Positions 33,071-40,409 of a stretch of 52,734 bases of DNA are shown here, piece by piece (position 1 is the stretch's first letter; every line of letters starts with the position of its first letter). The notes under the pieces were generated by a model, which ran no database searches, was not told the DNA's origin, and was given only the letters and a program-made list of their open reading frames with translations. The translations under genes were made by a program, and so were the position numbers. Source of the DNA: a virus; IMG/VR virus record IMGVR_UViG_3300036795_000123, positions 1 through 52,734 of that record; one strand, 5' to 3'.

Positions 33071-33367
33071 ATGGAAGACCTACTCCCGCAGTTGCGCCAG
33101 CTAGGCGAGGCGCACACGTTTATCGGGATTTTCGCCACGACTTGCGTCGTAGGGTGGCACCTCTATCGGTTGCCGCTCTTACAGGCGCGCATCCCCGCGC
33201 GCGTGCGGTGGGAGAGTTTCACGCCCTTGCAACAGTGGACTTTCACCGCGGTGGCCTCGGCCGTCGCGGGAGCACTCACGGCTCTGAGTACCGGAAAGTC
33301 TGGCTGGGAAATCGTGCGCGCGGTATTGTCCGCTGTGCAGAGTGCCATTCTGGTACCCGGCAAATAG
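33071..33367 (+). CDS. Two-helix membrane protein, holin candidate
   Basis: 98 residues with membrane segments at about 14-34 and 56-76 and possibly a third near 80-94. It lies 13 bases after the endolysin stop and its stop lies within the left arm of the following terminator. Position and shape fit a holin. Confidence 0.6.
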   Translation: MEDLLPQLRQLGEAHTFIGIFATTCVVGWHLYRLPLLQARIPARVRWESFTPLQQWTFTAVASAVAGALTALSTGKSGWEIVRAVLSAVQSAILVPGK

Positions 33368-33417
33368 CGCGGTGTTTCCTATCGACGTAGGGAATTGACC
33401 ACACCGCGCTATTTTTT
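33362..33417 (+). terminator. Strong terminator at the end of the virion-lysis operon
   Basis: A 14-bp perfect inverted repeat (33362-33375 with 33401-33414), with a nested TTCCTA/TAGGGAA stem in the loop, runs into a T-tract (33412-33417). Confidence 0.9.
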
Positions 33418-33419
33418 GT

Positions 33420-33950
33420 ATGACCGCACCCATGCATGATCCATCAACGGTCGCCATCGAAATCCCCAATTACTTTGTGCGCTCGGAGCTCCTCGGCACT
33501 TCAAGGCACAAATACCGCCCTTCGTTGATCGTTGTCTGGCACACAGATCCTGAAACGGATGGCACCGACGATAGCTGCGGGTGGGCTTGGCCGAACCTAT
33601 CAACGGAAGAACGGGCATTCGTCGATAGGCTGATAGACAACGAAAATGACAACATCATGTCGTTTTTCCCCGCCACCAGAAAAGACGATGCTAAGGCGCG
33701 TGTTCGTCAGAGTTTTCGCCTCTATAAGAGGCATATCCGCCCGTGGTGGAAGCACCCACGCTGGCATGTGTGGCACTGGCGAATTCAGATCATCCCGCTT
33801 CAGAATTTCAAGCGATGGGCTTTCTCTCGGTGCTGTAAGTGCGGTGGGAGGTTCACGTGGGGATACGGCCCCACGACAACGGACTGGTACGGTAAGGGGC
33901 CGAGATGGTTTCGCAGTGAAAAGAATACCTACCACAACGATTGCCATTGA
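33420..33950 (+). CDS. Conserved phage protein with zinc knuckle
   Basis: 176 residues; an in-frame ATG at 33432 could be the start since no ribosome site precedes either. It resembles a widespread phage family of unknown function: SLIVVWHTDPETDGTDDSCGW, then WHWRIQIIPLQNFKRWAFSRCCKCGGRFTWG and a closing His/Cys (YHNDCH) for zinc. Ends in a TGATG overlap with the next gene. Confidence 0.7.
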   Translation: MTAPMHDPSTVAIEIPNYFVRSELLGTSRHKYRPSLIVVWHTDPETDGTDDSCGWAWPNLSTEERAFVDRLIDNENDNIMSFFPATRKDDAKARVRQSFRLYKRHIRPWWKHPRWHVWHWRIQIIPLQNFKRWAFSRCCKCGGRFTWGYGPTTTDWYGKGPRWFRSEKNTYHNDCH

Positions 33951-34180
33951 TGCCTATACGCGGACGCACCTATTCCACGGCTGGGCCGTTTACTGTCCTG
34001 GTGGCTGTCCTAGCTTATCGTCGTGGCACTCCCCCCGTGCGGATAATTCAGGATCTAGGCATCAACCGATCTACGTTGTTTCGGTGGGTGCACAAATACG
34101 AGAGCGATGCGGGTAAACTAGAAAGTCTTCTCCGCACCGTAGCAAATACCGGCGAAGTCCCGGATCCTCTTGACCCCTAA
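33950..34180 (+). CDS. Helix-turn-helix DNA-binding protein
   Basis: 76 residues from ATG 33950 (TGATG overlap). VLAYRRGTPPVRIIQDLGINRSTLFRWVHKY is a clear helix-turn-helix of the resolvase/transposase type. Small enough to be a regulator; a candidate ligand for one of the palindromic sites. Confidence 0.75.
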   Translation: MPIRGRTYSTAGPFTVLVAVLAYRRGTPPVRIIQDLGINRSTLFRWVHKYESDAGKLESLLRTVANTGEVPDPLDP

Positions 34181-34229
34181 AAACAAACCAGCGATAAGGG
34201 CTCGGTAGTTCTAACTCTAGGAGCTAAAC

Positions 34230-34571
34230 GTGGATCTGTCCGAAATTAAAAACGCCGTCGCACAATTCAAAGAAGGCAAAAAGTCCGTGAGCAGCAAAAA
34301 GCAAGTGCTCGCTTCGCTTAAGGGCCTCGTTTCCAAGTCCGAGTTATCATCGATGACCGTCCACCAGGCTCTGGAATTCTTCACCATGGTGTTGGAGTTA
34401 CCTGATGTCGTGGCTTTGACCGATGGCGGTGAGACGTTCACCCTCGGTGAGCTCACTAGGACCGAGCGCGGCCCCCGTCAGCCTAAAGTCGCGCTCGCAC
34501 CATCGGTCGAAGACGATCATGGTGAAGACGATGAAGATGAAGATGATGAAAGTGATGAGGATGTGGCGTAA
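34230..34571 (+). CDS. Small protein with acidic tail
   Basis: 113 residues from GTG 34230, ribosome site TAGGAG. Residues 1-70 are helical with Lys-rich stretches; the last 25 are nearly all Asp/Glu (VEDDHGEDDEDEDDESDEDVA). Such tails can mimic DNA or bind basic proteins. The stop directly abuts the next gene. No family recognised. Confidence 0.6.
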   Translation: MDLSEIKNAVAQFKEGKKSVSSKKQVLASLKGLVSKSELSSMTVHQALEFFTMVLELPDVVALTDGGETFTLGELTRTERGPRQPKVALAPSVEDDHGEDDEDEDDESDEDVA

Positions 34572-34814
34572 ATGGTAGCTAACCGTTTTGATTACGTGCC
34601 TTACGATGAAACTGCCCAGGCACAACAGAATGATTTCAAGAAAGCCTATTCTGAGATCGCCGACAAGCTAGAAGCGCTGCCTTCGGGCCGTGCGGTGAGC
34701 CTAGCGTTGACGAAATTGGAAGAGGCCTACATGTGGATCGGGAAAGCCATTCGCGACGATCAGATCTCGCGTAATGGTTCGGCCCCATTACAAGAAGAGC
34801 GCACGGACGATTAA
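34572..34814 (+). CDS. Acb2/Tad1 hairpin-domain protein, putative immune-signal sponge
   Basis: 80 residues closely resembling a phage family with the Acb2/Tad1 hairpin: NRFDYVPYDETAQAQQ, a helix FKKAYSEIADKLEALPSGRA, then SLALTKLEEAYMWIGKAIRDDQISR. Acb2 and Tad1 proteins bind cyclic nucleotides or cyclic ADP-ribose isomers made by CBASS and Thoeris systems and so block abortive immunity. Which ligand this one binds cannot be told. It ends the plus-strand block, before a hairpin terminator. Confidence 0.8.
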   Translation: MVANRFDYVPYDETAQAQQNDFKKAYSEIADKLEALPSGRAVSLALTKLEEAYMWIGKAIRDDQISRNGSAPLQEERTDD

Positions 34815-34828
34815 AAAAACGTCCCCCC

Positions 34829-34869
34829 AACAGCTCCGTGAGGTTCGCACCGCTCCTCACGGAGCTGTT
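34829..34869. terminator. Bidirectional hairpin between convergent operons
   Basis: 15-bp perfect inverted repeat (34829-34843 with 34855-34869) with an 11-base loop. It separates the plus-strand block from the end of the minus-strand replication operon. T-runs are weak on the plus side and 11 bases distant on the minus side, so efficiency is uncertain. Confidence 0.7.
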
Positions 34870-35105
34870 TGTCTGCACAGCACCACGATAAGTCGACGTT
34901 TAGCGAGGCAACGAAACCCATGATGCAGCACCCACGCGCTGCTAAACAATCCCAGCCAACCTAGAGCGTAGGCCAGCGCGGTTTTTGCTTCGCGCACTAT
35001 CCACACATTTAAGCCTACGTAGAACGCCCCCGCTGCAAAGCATGTTAAAGCCATGGTCAAGTATTGCCGCGCGTGGTGGCGGCACGGTGGGCACAACGGT
35101 ATCAC
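34857..35105 (-). CDS. Small membrane protein
   Basis: 82 residues with two membrane helices (about 17-36 and 42-62) and Cys pairs at the N terminus (PLCPPCRHHARQY). Last gene of the long minus-strand operon, coupled by ATGA to the SLOG gene. No family recognised. Confidence 0.65.
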   Translation of the reverse strand: MIPLCPPCRHHARQYLTMALTCFAAGAFYVGLNVWIVREAKTALAYALGWLGLFSSAWVLHHGFRCLAKRRLIVVLCRQTAP

Positions 35106-35452
35106 GGAATAGGAACCATGACGTGGACCTCTAGCCCTTTTTCCTTGGCGATATCGATCATGTGTTTCGTGCCGCGCGATTTCTCATCCCAAAACGCGAG
35201 CAGCGCGTCAGCATAATCGGCCATCTGACAGTTACGCGCGTAGCCCGCACGTCGGCCTAAAAGGACCCAGTCGGCCGGGAAGCGTTTAACTGGGATGTTA
35301 TAGAGTACACCGTAGTTTTCGCCGCACACATCCACACCGCTCGCTGTGCCGCTTACGATTTCTCTGGGTGCGAAACCGGCCTGCGCGAGTGCATCGAAGA
35401 TATCAACGACCGTGGGATGCAGCGTGCGGCTACCGGCGATGATGACCTTCAC
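35102..35452 (-). CDS. SLOG / DUF2493-family nucleotide-binding protein
   Basis: 116 residues from GTG 35452, chosen since it overlaps the upstream stop as GTGA. KVIIAGSRTL, VSGTASGVDVCGENYG, then FPADW...RAGYARNCQMADYADALLAFWDEKSRGTKHMID is the YspA-like SLOG pattern. The fold binds nucleotides or nucleotide-derived signals. Function in phages is unknown; interference with NAD- or ADPR-based immunity is possible. Confidence 0.85.
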   Translation of the reverse strand: MKVIIAGSRTLHPTVVDIFDALAQAGFAPREIVSGTASGVDVCGENYGVLYNIPVKRFPADWVLLGRRAGYARNCQMADYADALLAFWDEKSRGTKHMIDIAKEKGLEVHVMVPIP

Positions 35453-35664
35453 GGAATTTTTACTCCGCAAAATGGGCAGTAGGTGGCGTACAGAGTTAAC
35501 GCTTTTTTTCTACCCGTGCCATCCCGTTCCAACTTCACGCAGTAGGGTGAGCCGCTCACTATTAACTTTTTCTTTTCGTCAAACGTGACTATGAAGGGGA
35601 GTTTCCAACCTGTTCCTTGAAGAGATTTCTCGATTTTCTTTTTACAGCCACAACCCTTTTTCAT
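35449..35664 (-). CDS. Small zinc-motif protein
   Basis: 71 residues. CGCKKK near the start and YCPFCGVKIP at the end provide paired cysteines, with a beta-rich middle (PFIVTFDEKKKLIVSGSPYCVKL). Coupled on both sides by ATGA/GTGA. No family recognised. Confidence 0.65.
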   Translation of the reverse strand: MKKGCGCKKKIEKSLQGTGWKLPFIVTFDEKKKLIVSGSPYCVKLERDGTGRKKALTLYATYCPFCGVKIP

Positions 35665-36224
35665 GCTTTGAAGTCACCCATGAGGGTGCCCATCATTTTC
35701 AAGTAAAAACGGTACTGCTCGACGGCCGCGTCGACCTTGGCTTTCACGCGTGCGCTGTAGGGACGTTTGTAGATCTCCCCGTGCTGGGCCACGGCGAAGA
35801 ATTTCTCTAGGGAAGTCACATCGATGTTTTGGAAGTGCAGAAAATCGTCACTATCATGGTTGGTTCGCTCGCGAATAAACTGGCGACAAAAAGCCGGCGC
35901 GTAGCCTGCGACGTAGACTTCGCAGCCCTTCAGCTCGCGAAGACACGCCATGATCTCATTTCCCATTTCGAAAGGGGCGAGTTTCGCTTTTTTCATGTCA
36001 TCGAATAAGCCGCTCTGGGTGTGCCATCTTTGCACGTTGGCATCGCAGCGATCTTCGATATTCACGAGGTGGCCTAGCACACCGTAGTAAACCCCCTCGG
36101 TTTCCTCCGCGCGCATGTCGGTAACGCGCAGGTAAACTTCCAAGAGCGCATCCTTGCCGGGATCTAGTCCGGTGGTGGCCACGGCCGCCCAGAGAAGTCG
36201 CTGCGGTCTATTTTTTTGTGTCAA
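35661..36224 (-). CDS. Oligoribonuclease-like DEDD exonuclease with lost catalytic residues
   Basis: 187 residues aligned by eye to oligoribonuclease: LLWAAVATTGLDPGKDALLEVYLRVTD stands where the family has IDLEMTGLDP. The D-x-E catalytic pair is replaced by Ala at both positions, so metal-dependent cleavage is unlikely. Later elements persist (WHTQSGLFDDM, and VDAAVEQYRFYLK at the end). It may bind short RNAs or dinucleotides without cutting, or serve as a structural paralogue. Confidence 0.6.
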   Translation of the reverse strand: MTQKNRPQRLLWAAVATTGLDPGKDALLEVYLRVTDMRAEETEGVYYGVLGHLVNIEDRCDANVQRWHTQSGLFDDMKKAKLAPFEMGNEIMACLRELKGCEVYVAGYAPAFCRQFIRERTNHDSDDFLHFQNIDVTSLEKFFAVAQHGEIYKRPYSARVKAKVDAAVEQYRFYLKMMGTLMGDFKA

Positions 36225-36946
36225 AGTAACTCCCAGATCGGATAGGGCTCGGGGATAACGTCCACACCCATATCCCTTAATAGCTTCAAACTACTATCGT
36301 AGTCTTCCATATCACTTTCGATAAACAGCCACGCAGCAAGAGATTTCCCAAAAAAATTGAAGCAGGATTCCGTCGATAGTTCGCGCCAGTCATCGCCAGA
36401 CTTTTCAACGTACATCGCTACGAGCAGCATGTACGGGAGCGGCCCGATCGAGTTAGGTAACCCCGACGCTCGCAGGATATCGCTAGCCAACCCCCAAAAA
36501 GGCGCACTGATTTTCGCCGCCGGCAATTGTTTTATGGGGTATGTTTCCTTGGCCCCACATTTCCACGCCTCATCAAAGGAATGGTGGGCACGGCAAACTA
36601 CCGGGCGCGAGTCATAAGCCAAGCAACGAGAATCTTTCAGTACCGGGCAGTCCGTTTCCGTGTCCCGGTACTGCGCTGCGGTCAGCTTTTTAGCCACCAG
36701 ATCTTTTGATATCGCCGTACACTCTTCCTGGATACGGGCGATTTCATCCGGGTGGGTTTTGCGGAGTGCGCAGAGCACAGCCACCGCGTCCGCCAACGTT
36801 ACCGTCGGCAATAGGCGACAACACGCAGAGCAGCCTGCGCGGCACGACGAACGCAGCCGATGGACATCACGTTCCTTCGCGAGAATGGCCGAAACGGTTT
36901 TGTCGACAGTGTTGTGAAGCTTGGCAAGGGCTCGGTGAAGTTGCAT
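36221..36946 (-). CDS. YkgJ-family cysteine cluster protein
   Basis: 241 residues from ATG 36946 (TGATG overlap). Motifs CRAGCSACC near residue 34 and CPVLKDSRCLAYDSRPVVCRAH near 105-125 give the metal-binding cysteine cluster of the YkgJ family (zinc or iron-sulfur). A coiled N-terminal helix precedes it. The biochemical role of YkgJ proteins is not known to me. Confidence 0.75.
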   Translation of the reverse strand: MQLHRALAKLHNTVDKTVSAILAKERDVHRLRSSCRAGCSACCRLLPTVTLADAVAVLCALRKTHPDEIARIQEECTAISKDLVAKKLTAAQYRDTETDCPVLKDSRCLAYDSRPVVCRAHHSFDEAWKCGAKETYPIKQLPAAKISAPFWGLASDILRASGLPNSIGPLPYMLLVAMYVEKSGDDWRELSTESCFNFFGKSLAAWLFIESDMEDYDSSLKLLRDMGVDVIPEPYPIWELL

Positions 36947-37209
36947 CACTTGGCAGCGCAGTGCCCGCCGATGGCGAGCATTTTTTTCTTGTGCTTTTTG
37001 CAGGGCACGATGACCACATCGCCATGTGGCATGAAGCGGTACGAGCAACCGCAGCACTCCATGCGCGCGAACTCAACCCCGTTAGCCCACCATGTCAGGC
37101 CCGTGGGCGCGTTGGGATTGATGAGCAAAGTTCCAGGAATGGTGTCCGTTACGAGCTGCTCGTGCGCCGGTGGTGCGGGGGCATTACCCATGTCGATAGG
37201 TGCGCTCAC
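36946..37209 (-). CDS. Hypothetical protein with cysteine motif
   Basis: 87 residues from GTG 37209, which overlaps the upstream small gene as GTGA and has GGAGG upstream. Pro-rich start, then RMECCGCSYRFMPHG and a Lys-rich HKKKMLAIGGHC end, possibly binding metal. No family recognised. Confidence 0.6.
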   Translation of the reverse strand: MSAPIDMGNAPAPPAHEQLVTDTIPGTLLINPNAPTGLTWWANGVEFARMECCGCSYRFMPHGDVVIVPCKKHKKKMLAIGGHCAAK

Positions 37210-37367
37210 TTCCACCTCCGCGAACCAAGGCCCATGCATTCCTTGTTACAGTGCACTCGTTTTTCGAAAGCCTTTCGAGATTCCATGTGCTTCCCTTGGA
37301 ACTTGCGAGCCATCTCGCGGCCGCAGTACTTACATTTTTTAGGTGGTGTTTCACCGGGATCGGTCAT
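37206..37367 (-). CDS. Very small zinc-finger protein (53 aa)
   Basis: Missed by a length cut-off, but both junctions are four-base overlaps (ATGA upstream, GTGA downstream). It contains CKYCGREMARKF and VHCNKECMGL, a four-cysteine zinc finger of the type found in small phage proteins, and a basic tail. Likely nucleic-acid binding. Confidence 0.65.
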   Translation of the reverse strand: MTDPGETPPKKCKYCGREMARKFQGKHMESRKAFEKRVHCNKECMGLGSRRWK

Positions 37368-37609
37368 GGCCTGCGCACGTCTTCCTTAGCGACGATGGCC
37401 CCTGCCACATACTCGACACCATCTACTTTTTCGAGCTGGGATGGGAAGTAAAAAACACGACAGAATCCAATCAGAAGTACGTCACAAAAATTATCACCGT
37501 CTTTAGGATCGGAATAAATGATGCCCAATCGATGATCGGGGTAAATGCACTGTTCGTTTTTGCCAGCGCTCACCACGACCACCACATCGTCTTTTCGAAA
37601 CGAGTTCAT
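37364..37609 (-). CDS. Small hypothetical protein
   Basis: 81 residues from ATG 37609 (ATGA overlap). Beta-rich, SH3-like look: DDVVVVVSAGKNEQCIYPDHRLGII...YFPSQLEKVDGVEYV. No family recognised. Confidence 0.65.
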   Translation of the reverse strand: MNSFRKDDVVVVVSAGKNEQCIYPDHRLGIIYSDPKDGDNFCDVLLIGFCRVFYFPSQLEKVDGVEYVAGAIVAKEDVRRP

Positions 37610-38211
37610 ATCGACGCGATCCCCTCCTCTTGAAAGTACGCGACACCCGGCGGAGGGTTCGTCCACCCGCGCTGTACGGCGTGCTTACGTAACGCCACGG
37701 TGTCCACCATGAGGAACTCGCGGGGAACCTGGTACGGGTCGATGACGCGCAGCTTCCACGTGAGCCGTACCGATACGCCGGCGATGCGCGGGATTTCTTT
37801 GACGGCCTCGGCGACGTGGGTCATGGCGGTGGCGTGGTCACCTTGTGCGAGCGCTTTGCGGGCTTCGCGATCGGCGATCTCACGCTGCGCTTCTAGGCGT
37901 TGACGGTAGAGCAGCATTACATTTTTTATCGAATCCTTCGCGGCCTCTAAGCTATCGATCGTCGGGCGGTACATGGCGCGGATGCGTTTTACGCCGTCGT
38001 TGATGGGCCGGATGATCGCGTCCATATCGGCCTTGACGGATTTTATTTGCTCGCTGATCTCGTGCAGCAACGTCGCGCCATTCTCGTAATCAGTCTCATC
38101 TAAGATCTCGGCATGGTAAGCGCTCTCGCGCACCGCGGCGGCCCCCTCGGTGGTGGCCAGCGTAGGACCGTGCAGGGGGATTACGACCGCGTCATTTCGT
38201 TTCGGTGCCAT
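37606..38211 (-). CDS. Conserved phage recombination-region protein
   Basis: 201 residues, ribosome site AGGAAAGG. A long central coiled coil (about 50-125) and a C-terminal beta domain (VSVRLTWKLRVIDPYQVPREFLMVDTVALRKHA...PPPGVAYFQEEGI) match a common phage family found near ssDNA-annealing and nuclease genes. Function not established. Confidence 0.65.
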   Translation of the reverse strand: MAPKRNDAVVIPLHGPTLATTEGAAAVRESAYHAEILDETDYENGATLLHEISEQIKSVKADMDAIIRPINDGVKRIRAMYRPTIDSLEAAKDSIKNVMLLYRQRLEAQREIADREARKALAQGDHATAMTHVAEAVKEIPRIAGVSVRLTWKLRVIDPYQVPREFLMVDTVALRKHAVQRGWTNPPPGVAYFQEEGIASI

Positions 38212-38271
38212 GGGCCTTTCCTACCTTTTGAAACGTGCATTGTCCACGCCCCACTACGTCAAAAAGCAGAG

Positions 38272-38760
38272 CTATCGCAGGCCCGCGCGAGCGAGGTGCC
38301 ACACCCCTAAGCCCACCGCGTCAAGGATGTTATGGACGCGCTCCCCCGCCGTGATCTTGGCCTCTTTTACGATCGTCAGCTCGGCGGCGGACAGCTTACC
38401 CATGAGGCGCTTATGGTGGATGGCCTTGGGAACCTGGCCCTTCCATTCAGCGGGCCAAAACGTTTCGATTTTTTTGCATGGGATCGCGGCGCATAGAGCT
38501 CCCGCCACCATGGCCACCGCCACGAGGTCGTTCGGGTCGCCGGGGGATGTTTTGTAGATCTGTGGGATCTCGCACACGATCGTGTCCATCGGCGATGCGT
38601 TATTCTCCGCCATTTGATAGGCGCGCCGCGCGATTTCACCGAACATAGATCGGCGAGCTACGATTTTCGTGTCCCACAACGCGGTGTTTTTTAGCTGCCC
38701 CCCATGAAAAAAAGCGAACCCCGTGCCGTGTACGCTGGGATCGATGGCGAGCAGCTTCAA
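38272..38760 (-). CDS. RuvC-like Holliday junction resolvase
   Basis: 162 residues with RuvC-fold acidic motifs: LLAIDPSVHGTG (Asp7), IVCEIPQ (Glu64) and HNILDAVGLG near 143-152. It should resolve branched DNA in replication concatemers before packaging. A 60-base gap separates it from the next gene. Confidence 0.85.
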   Translation of the reverse strand: MKLLAIDPSVHGTGFAFFHGGQLKNTALWDTKIVARRSMFGEIARRAYQMAENNASPMDTIVCEIPQIYKTSPGDPNDLVAVAMVAGALCAAIPCKKIETFWPAEWKGQVPKAIHHKRLMGKLSAAELTIVKEAKITAGERVHNILDAVGLGVWHLARAGLR

Positions 38761-39101
38761 CGCGCCGCCAATTCGTTTAAGCGGCTTTTATGGATATTTC
38801 TGGTGCGCCACGCTTTAGCGCGCGAAAGCGTTTCGGCACATTTTTGGCAAAGGTAATTGTTATGGCTTTCGTCAAGGTCGACTATGGCGCTCCCATCACA
38901 CTCGGGCAACAGCCGATCATGAACAGGAATGTACCGATAAGGCGTTCGCACATTCCACACCCACCCGCGCACCGCGAAGCCACATTCTACGCATGGCATC
39001 CTAAAAACCAAAAAGCACTTGCGCACGGGATAGCGTTCGGCCCACGTGCGCGGGGGCGTGCGTAGGCTCTCACCGCGAAGCCATGCTTGGAAGATGTTCA
39101 T
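38757..39101 (-). CDS. Zinc-motif hypothetical protein
   Basis: 114 residues from ATG 39101, which overlaps the tiny upstream gene as ATGA. MPCVECGF near residue 35 and CQKCAETL near 85 form a four-cysteine zinc site spaced by 45 residues; the ends are basic. No family recognised. Confidence 0.65.
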   Translation of the reverse strand: MNIFQAWLRGESLRTPPRTWAERYPVRKCFLVFRMPCVECGFAVRGWVWNVRTPYRYIPVHDRLLPECDGSAIVDLDESHNNYLCQKCAETLSRAKAWRTRNIHKSRLNELAAR

Positions 39102-39214
39102 GAAAGAAGCCATCTCAGGAAAAGTGTGATGCCTATTCCCACAAGGAATCCCGCAACAAAGCCGTCGCTATATATCGTTTTGGCGTCGAAAGCTGGGCCG
39201 GGGTCGTGGCTCAC
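39098..39214 (-). CDS. Very small membrane protein (38 aa)
   Basis: Starts at GTG 39214 in a GTGA overlap and ends in an ATGA overlap, filling a gap with no other candidate. After a short polar start it has one membrane helix (FVAGFLVGIGITLFLRWLL). Function unknown. Confidence 0.55.
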   Translation of the reverse strand: MSHDPGPAFDAKTIYSDGFVAGFLVGIGITLFLRWLLS

Positions 39215-39465
39215 CGTTTTGTTGCCTCATCTATCGCAATCAAGGCTTCCGTCAACGTATCGAATTGGGTTTTCCACCAAATAAACGGTTTGGGTGTAAG
39301 CACGCTCCAACGCATGCCTGAATTACCGATACCACCGCCCTGAACAGCAAGGCCGCCTAACTCGATCGAGTATCCTTTGTATTCGATCGCGTTCGATGGC
39401 TCGCTATCCGGGCAATGAATAAGCGCGTACTGCTTAGGGCCCTTCCCGCGAAAAAACCAATTCAT
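39211..39465 (-). CDS. Small hypothetical protein
   Basis: 84 residues. Central beta pattern (YKGYSIELGGLAVQGGGIGNSGMRWSVLTPK) then a helix (FDTLTEALIAIDEATKR), resembling small phage strand-helix proteins. Coupled to the C5 methyltransferase by ATGA. No family recognised. Confidence 0.65.
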   Translation of the reverse strand: MNWFFRGKGPKQYALIHCPDSEPSNAIEYKGYSIELGGLAVQGGGIGNSGMRWSVLTPKPFIWWKTQFDTLTEALIAIDEATKR

Positions 39466-40409
39466 TGCATCGCCTCATCTAGCAACGTGGAAAACGCTAA
39501 TGCTGCGGTGGCGGGAACAACGGCGTTCCCTAGCGACCTAAGTCGGTCCACCCGATGGGGAAGCCCATCAACCATTCGACCCACATCGGGCTCAGATTTC
39601 CACCACCCGTTCCTTGGGCACACGCTGCTACTTCGTCGTTTAGATTCCGACCCCCATGTTTGCTGCCGAAGCGACCCACCCTGGACCCATAACCCCTCGT
39701 TGCGTCGTGCGCTAAAGGCATTGGCCATAACTTCACAGCCGTTTCTAGCCCGTCCCCCGAATTCGGCGAAGCCCCCGCACGATTGTAGTTGCCGCTGATC
39801 GTCGGTGTCGGCCAGAGATTCTTCCGCGCCATGGATTCCAGACTGGGACGTATCTTCCCCACGCGTCCCGCCGTGCTGCCACGGTTGTCGCCGTATGATT
39901 GTGCGGTCGGTGTGGGCAAGTATGAAAAGCCGTTGTCGTAGGTGGGGCGCGCCGATTTCCGCTGCCGAGAAGATGCCCGCCGAAACGTGGTAACCCATTC
40001 CTTGAAGGTCTGCGCGGACTTGCTCAAGTCCGATGGACACATGTCCGGGGACGTTTTCAAAGAAGCATAAAGCTGGTTGGCACTCTGCGATGATTCGAGC
40101 GATGTGTGGCCACAAGTGCCGAGGATCATCTTCTCCCCCGCGTCGCCCTGCAACGCTGAAAGGCTGACACGGGTATCCCGCAGTAGCAAGATCCACGACG
40201 CCACGCCATGGCTTGCCTCGGAATGTCTTAACGTCATTCCAGAGAGGAGCCGGATCCAGTTCGCCTTTTTCCATGCGCGCGACAAGGCATGCGGCTGCGT
40301 ATCCTTCCCTCTCGACGTAACACACGGTTCGGTGAGGCACCATGGCGCTAATTCCGCGTTCAAGTCCCCCAATCCCGGCACATAAAGCCAACCCATTCAG
40401 CACCTTCAT
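39462..40409 (-). CDS. C5 cytosine DNA methyltransferase
   Basis: 315 residues with the ordered C5-methylase motifs: I LALCAGIGGLE (7-17), IV GYPCQPFS (catalytic Cys81), VI FFENVPG (116-122), VIII LRQRLFIL, and X LGNAVVP near the end. The region between VIII and X is short, so the target-recognition domain is small. It methylates cytosine, probably to evade restriction. Most of the gene is also open in another frame (39530-40396). Coupled by ATGA on both sides. Confidence 0.92.
   Translation of the reverse strand: MKVLNGLALCAGIGGLERGISAMVPHRTVCYVEREGYAAACLVARMEKGELDPAPLWNDVKTFRGKPWRGVVDLATAGYPCQPFSVAGRRGGEDDPRHLWPHIARIIAECQPALCFFENVPGHVSIGLEQVRADLQGMGYHVSAGIFSAAEIGAPHLRQRLFILAHTDRTIIRRQPWQHGGTRGEDTSQSGIHGAEESLADTDDQRQLQSCGGFAEFGGRARNGCEVMANAFSARRNEGLWVQGGSLRQQTWGSESKRRSSSVCPRNGWWKSEPDVGRMVDGLPHRVDRLRSLGNAVVPATAALAFSTLLDEAMQ
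39530..40396 (-). CDS. Long overlapping reading frame inside the C5 methyltransferase gene
   Basis: 288 residues in the +1 frame of the methyltransferase, with its own AAGGTG five bases before ATG 40396. The C-terminal half (LPTPTAQSYGDNRG, LWPTPTISGNYNR, then LSPMWVEWLMGFPIGWTDL) looks like a phage protein family I recall as separately annotated genes next to C5 methylases. Dual coding is therefore plausible. It could also be non-expressed shadow, with the 'family' itself arising from methylase genes read in this frame. Confidence 0.4.
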   Translation of the reverse strand: MGWLYVPGLGDLNAELAPWCLTEPCVTSRGKDTQPHALSRAWKKANWIRLLSGMTLRHSEASHGVASWILLLRDTRVSLSALQGDAGEKMILGTCGHTSLESSQSANQLYASLKTSPDMCPSDLSKSAQTFKEWVTTFRRASSRQRKSARPTYDNGFSYLPTPTAQSYGDNRGSTAGRVGKIRPSLESMARKNLWPTPTISGNYNRAGASPNSGDGLETAVKLWPMPLAHDATRGYGSRVGRFGSKHGGRNLNDEVAACAQGTGGGNLSPMWVEWLMGFPIGWTDLGR

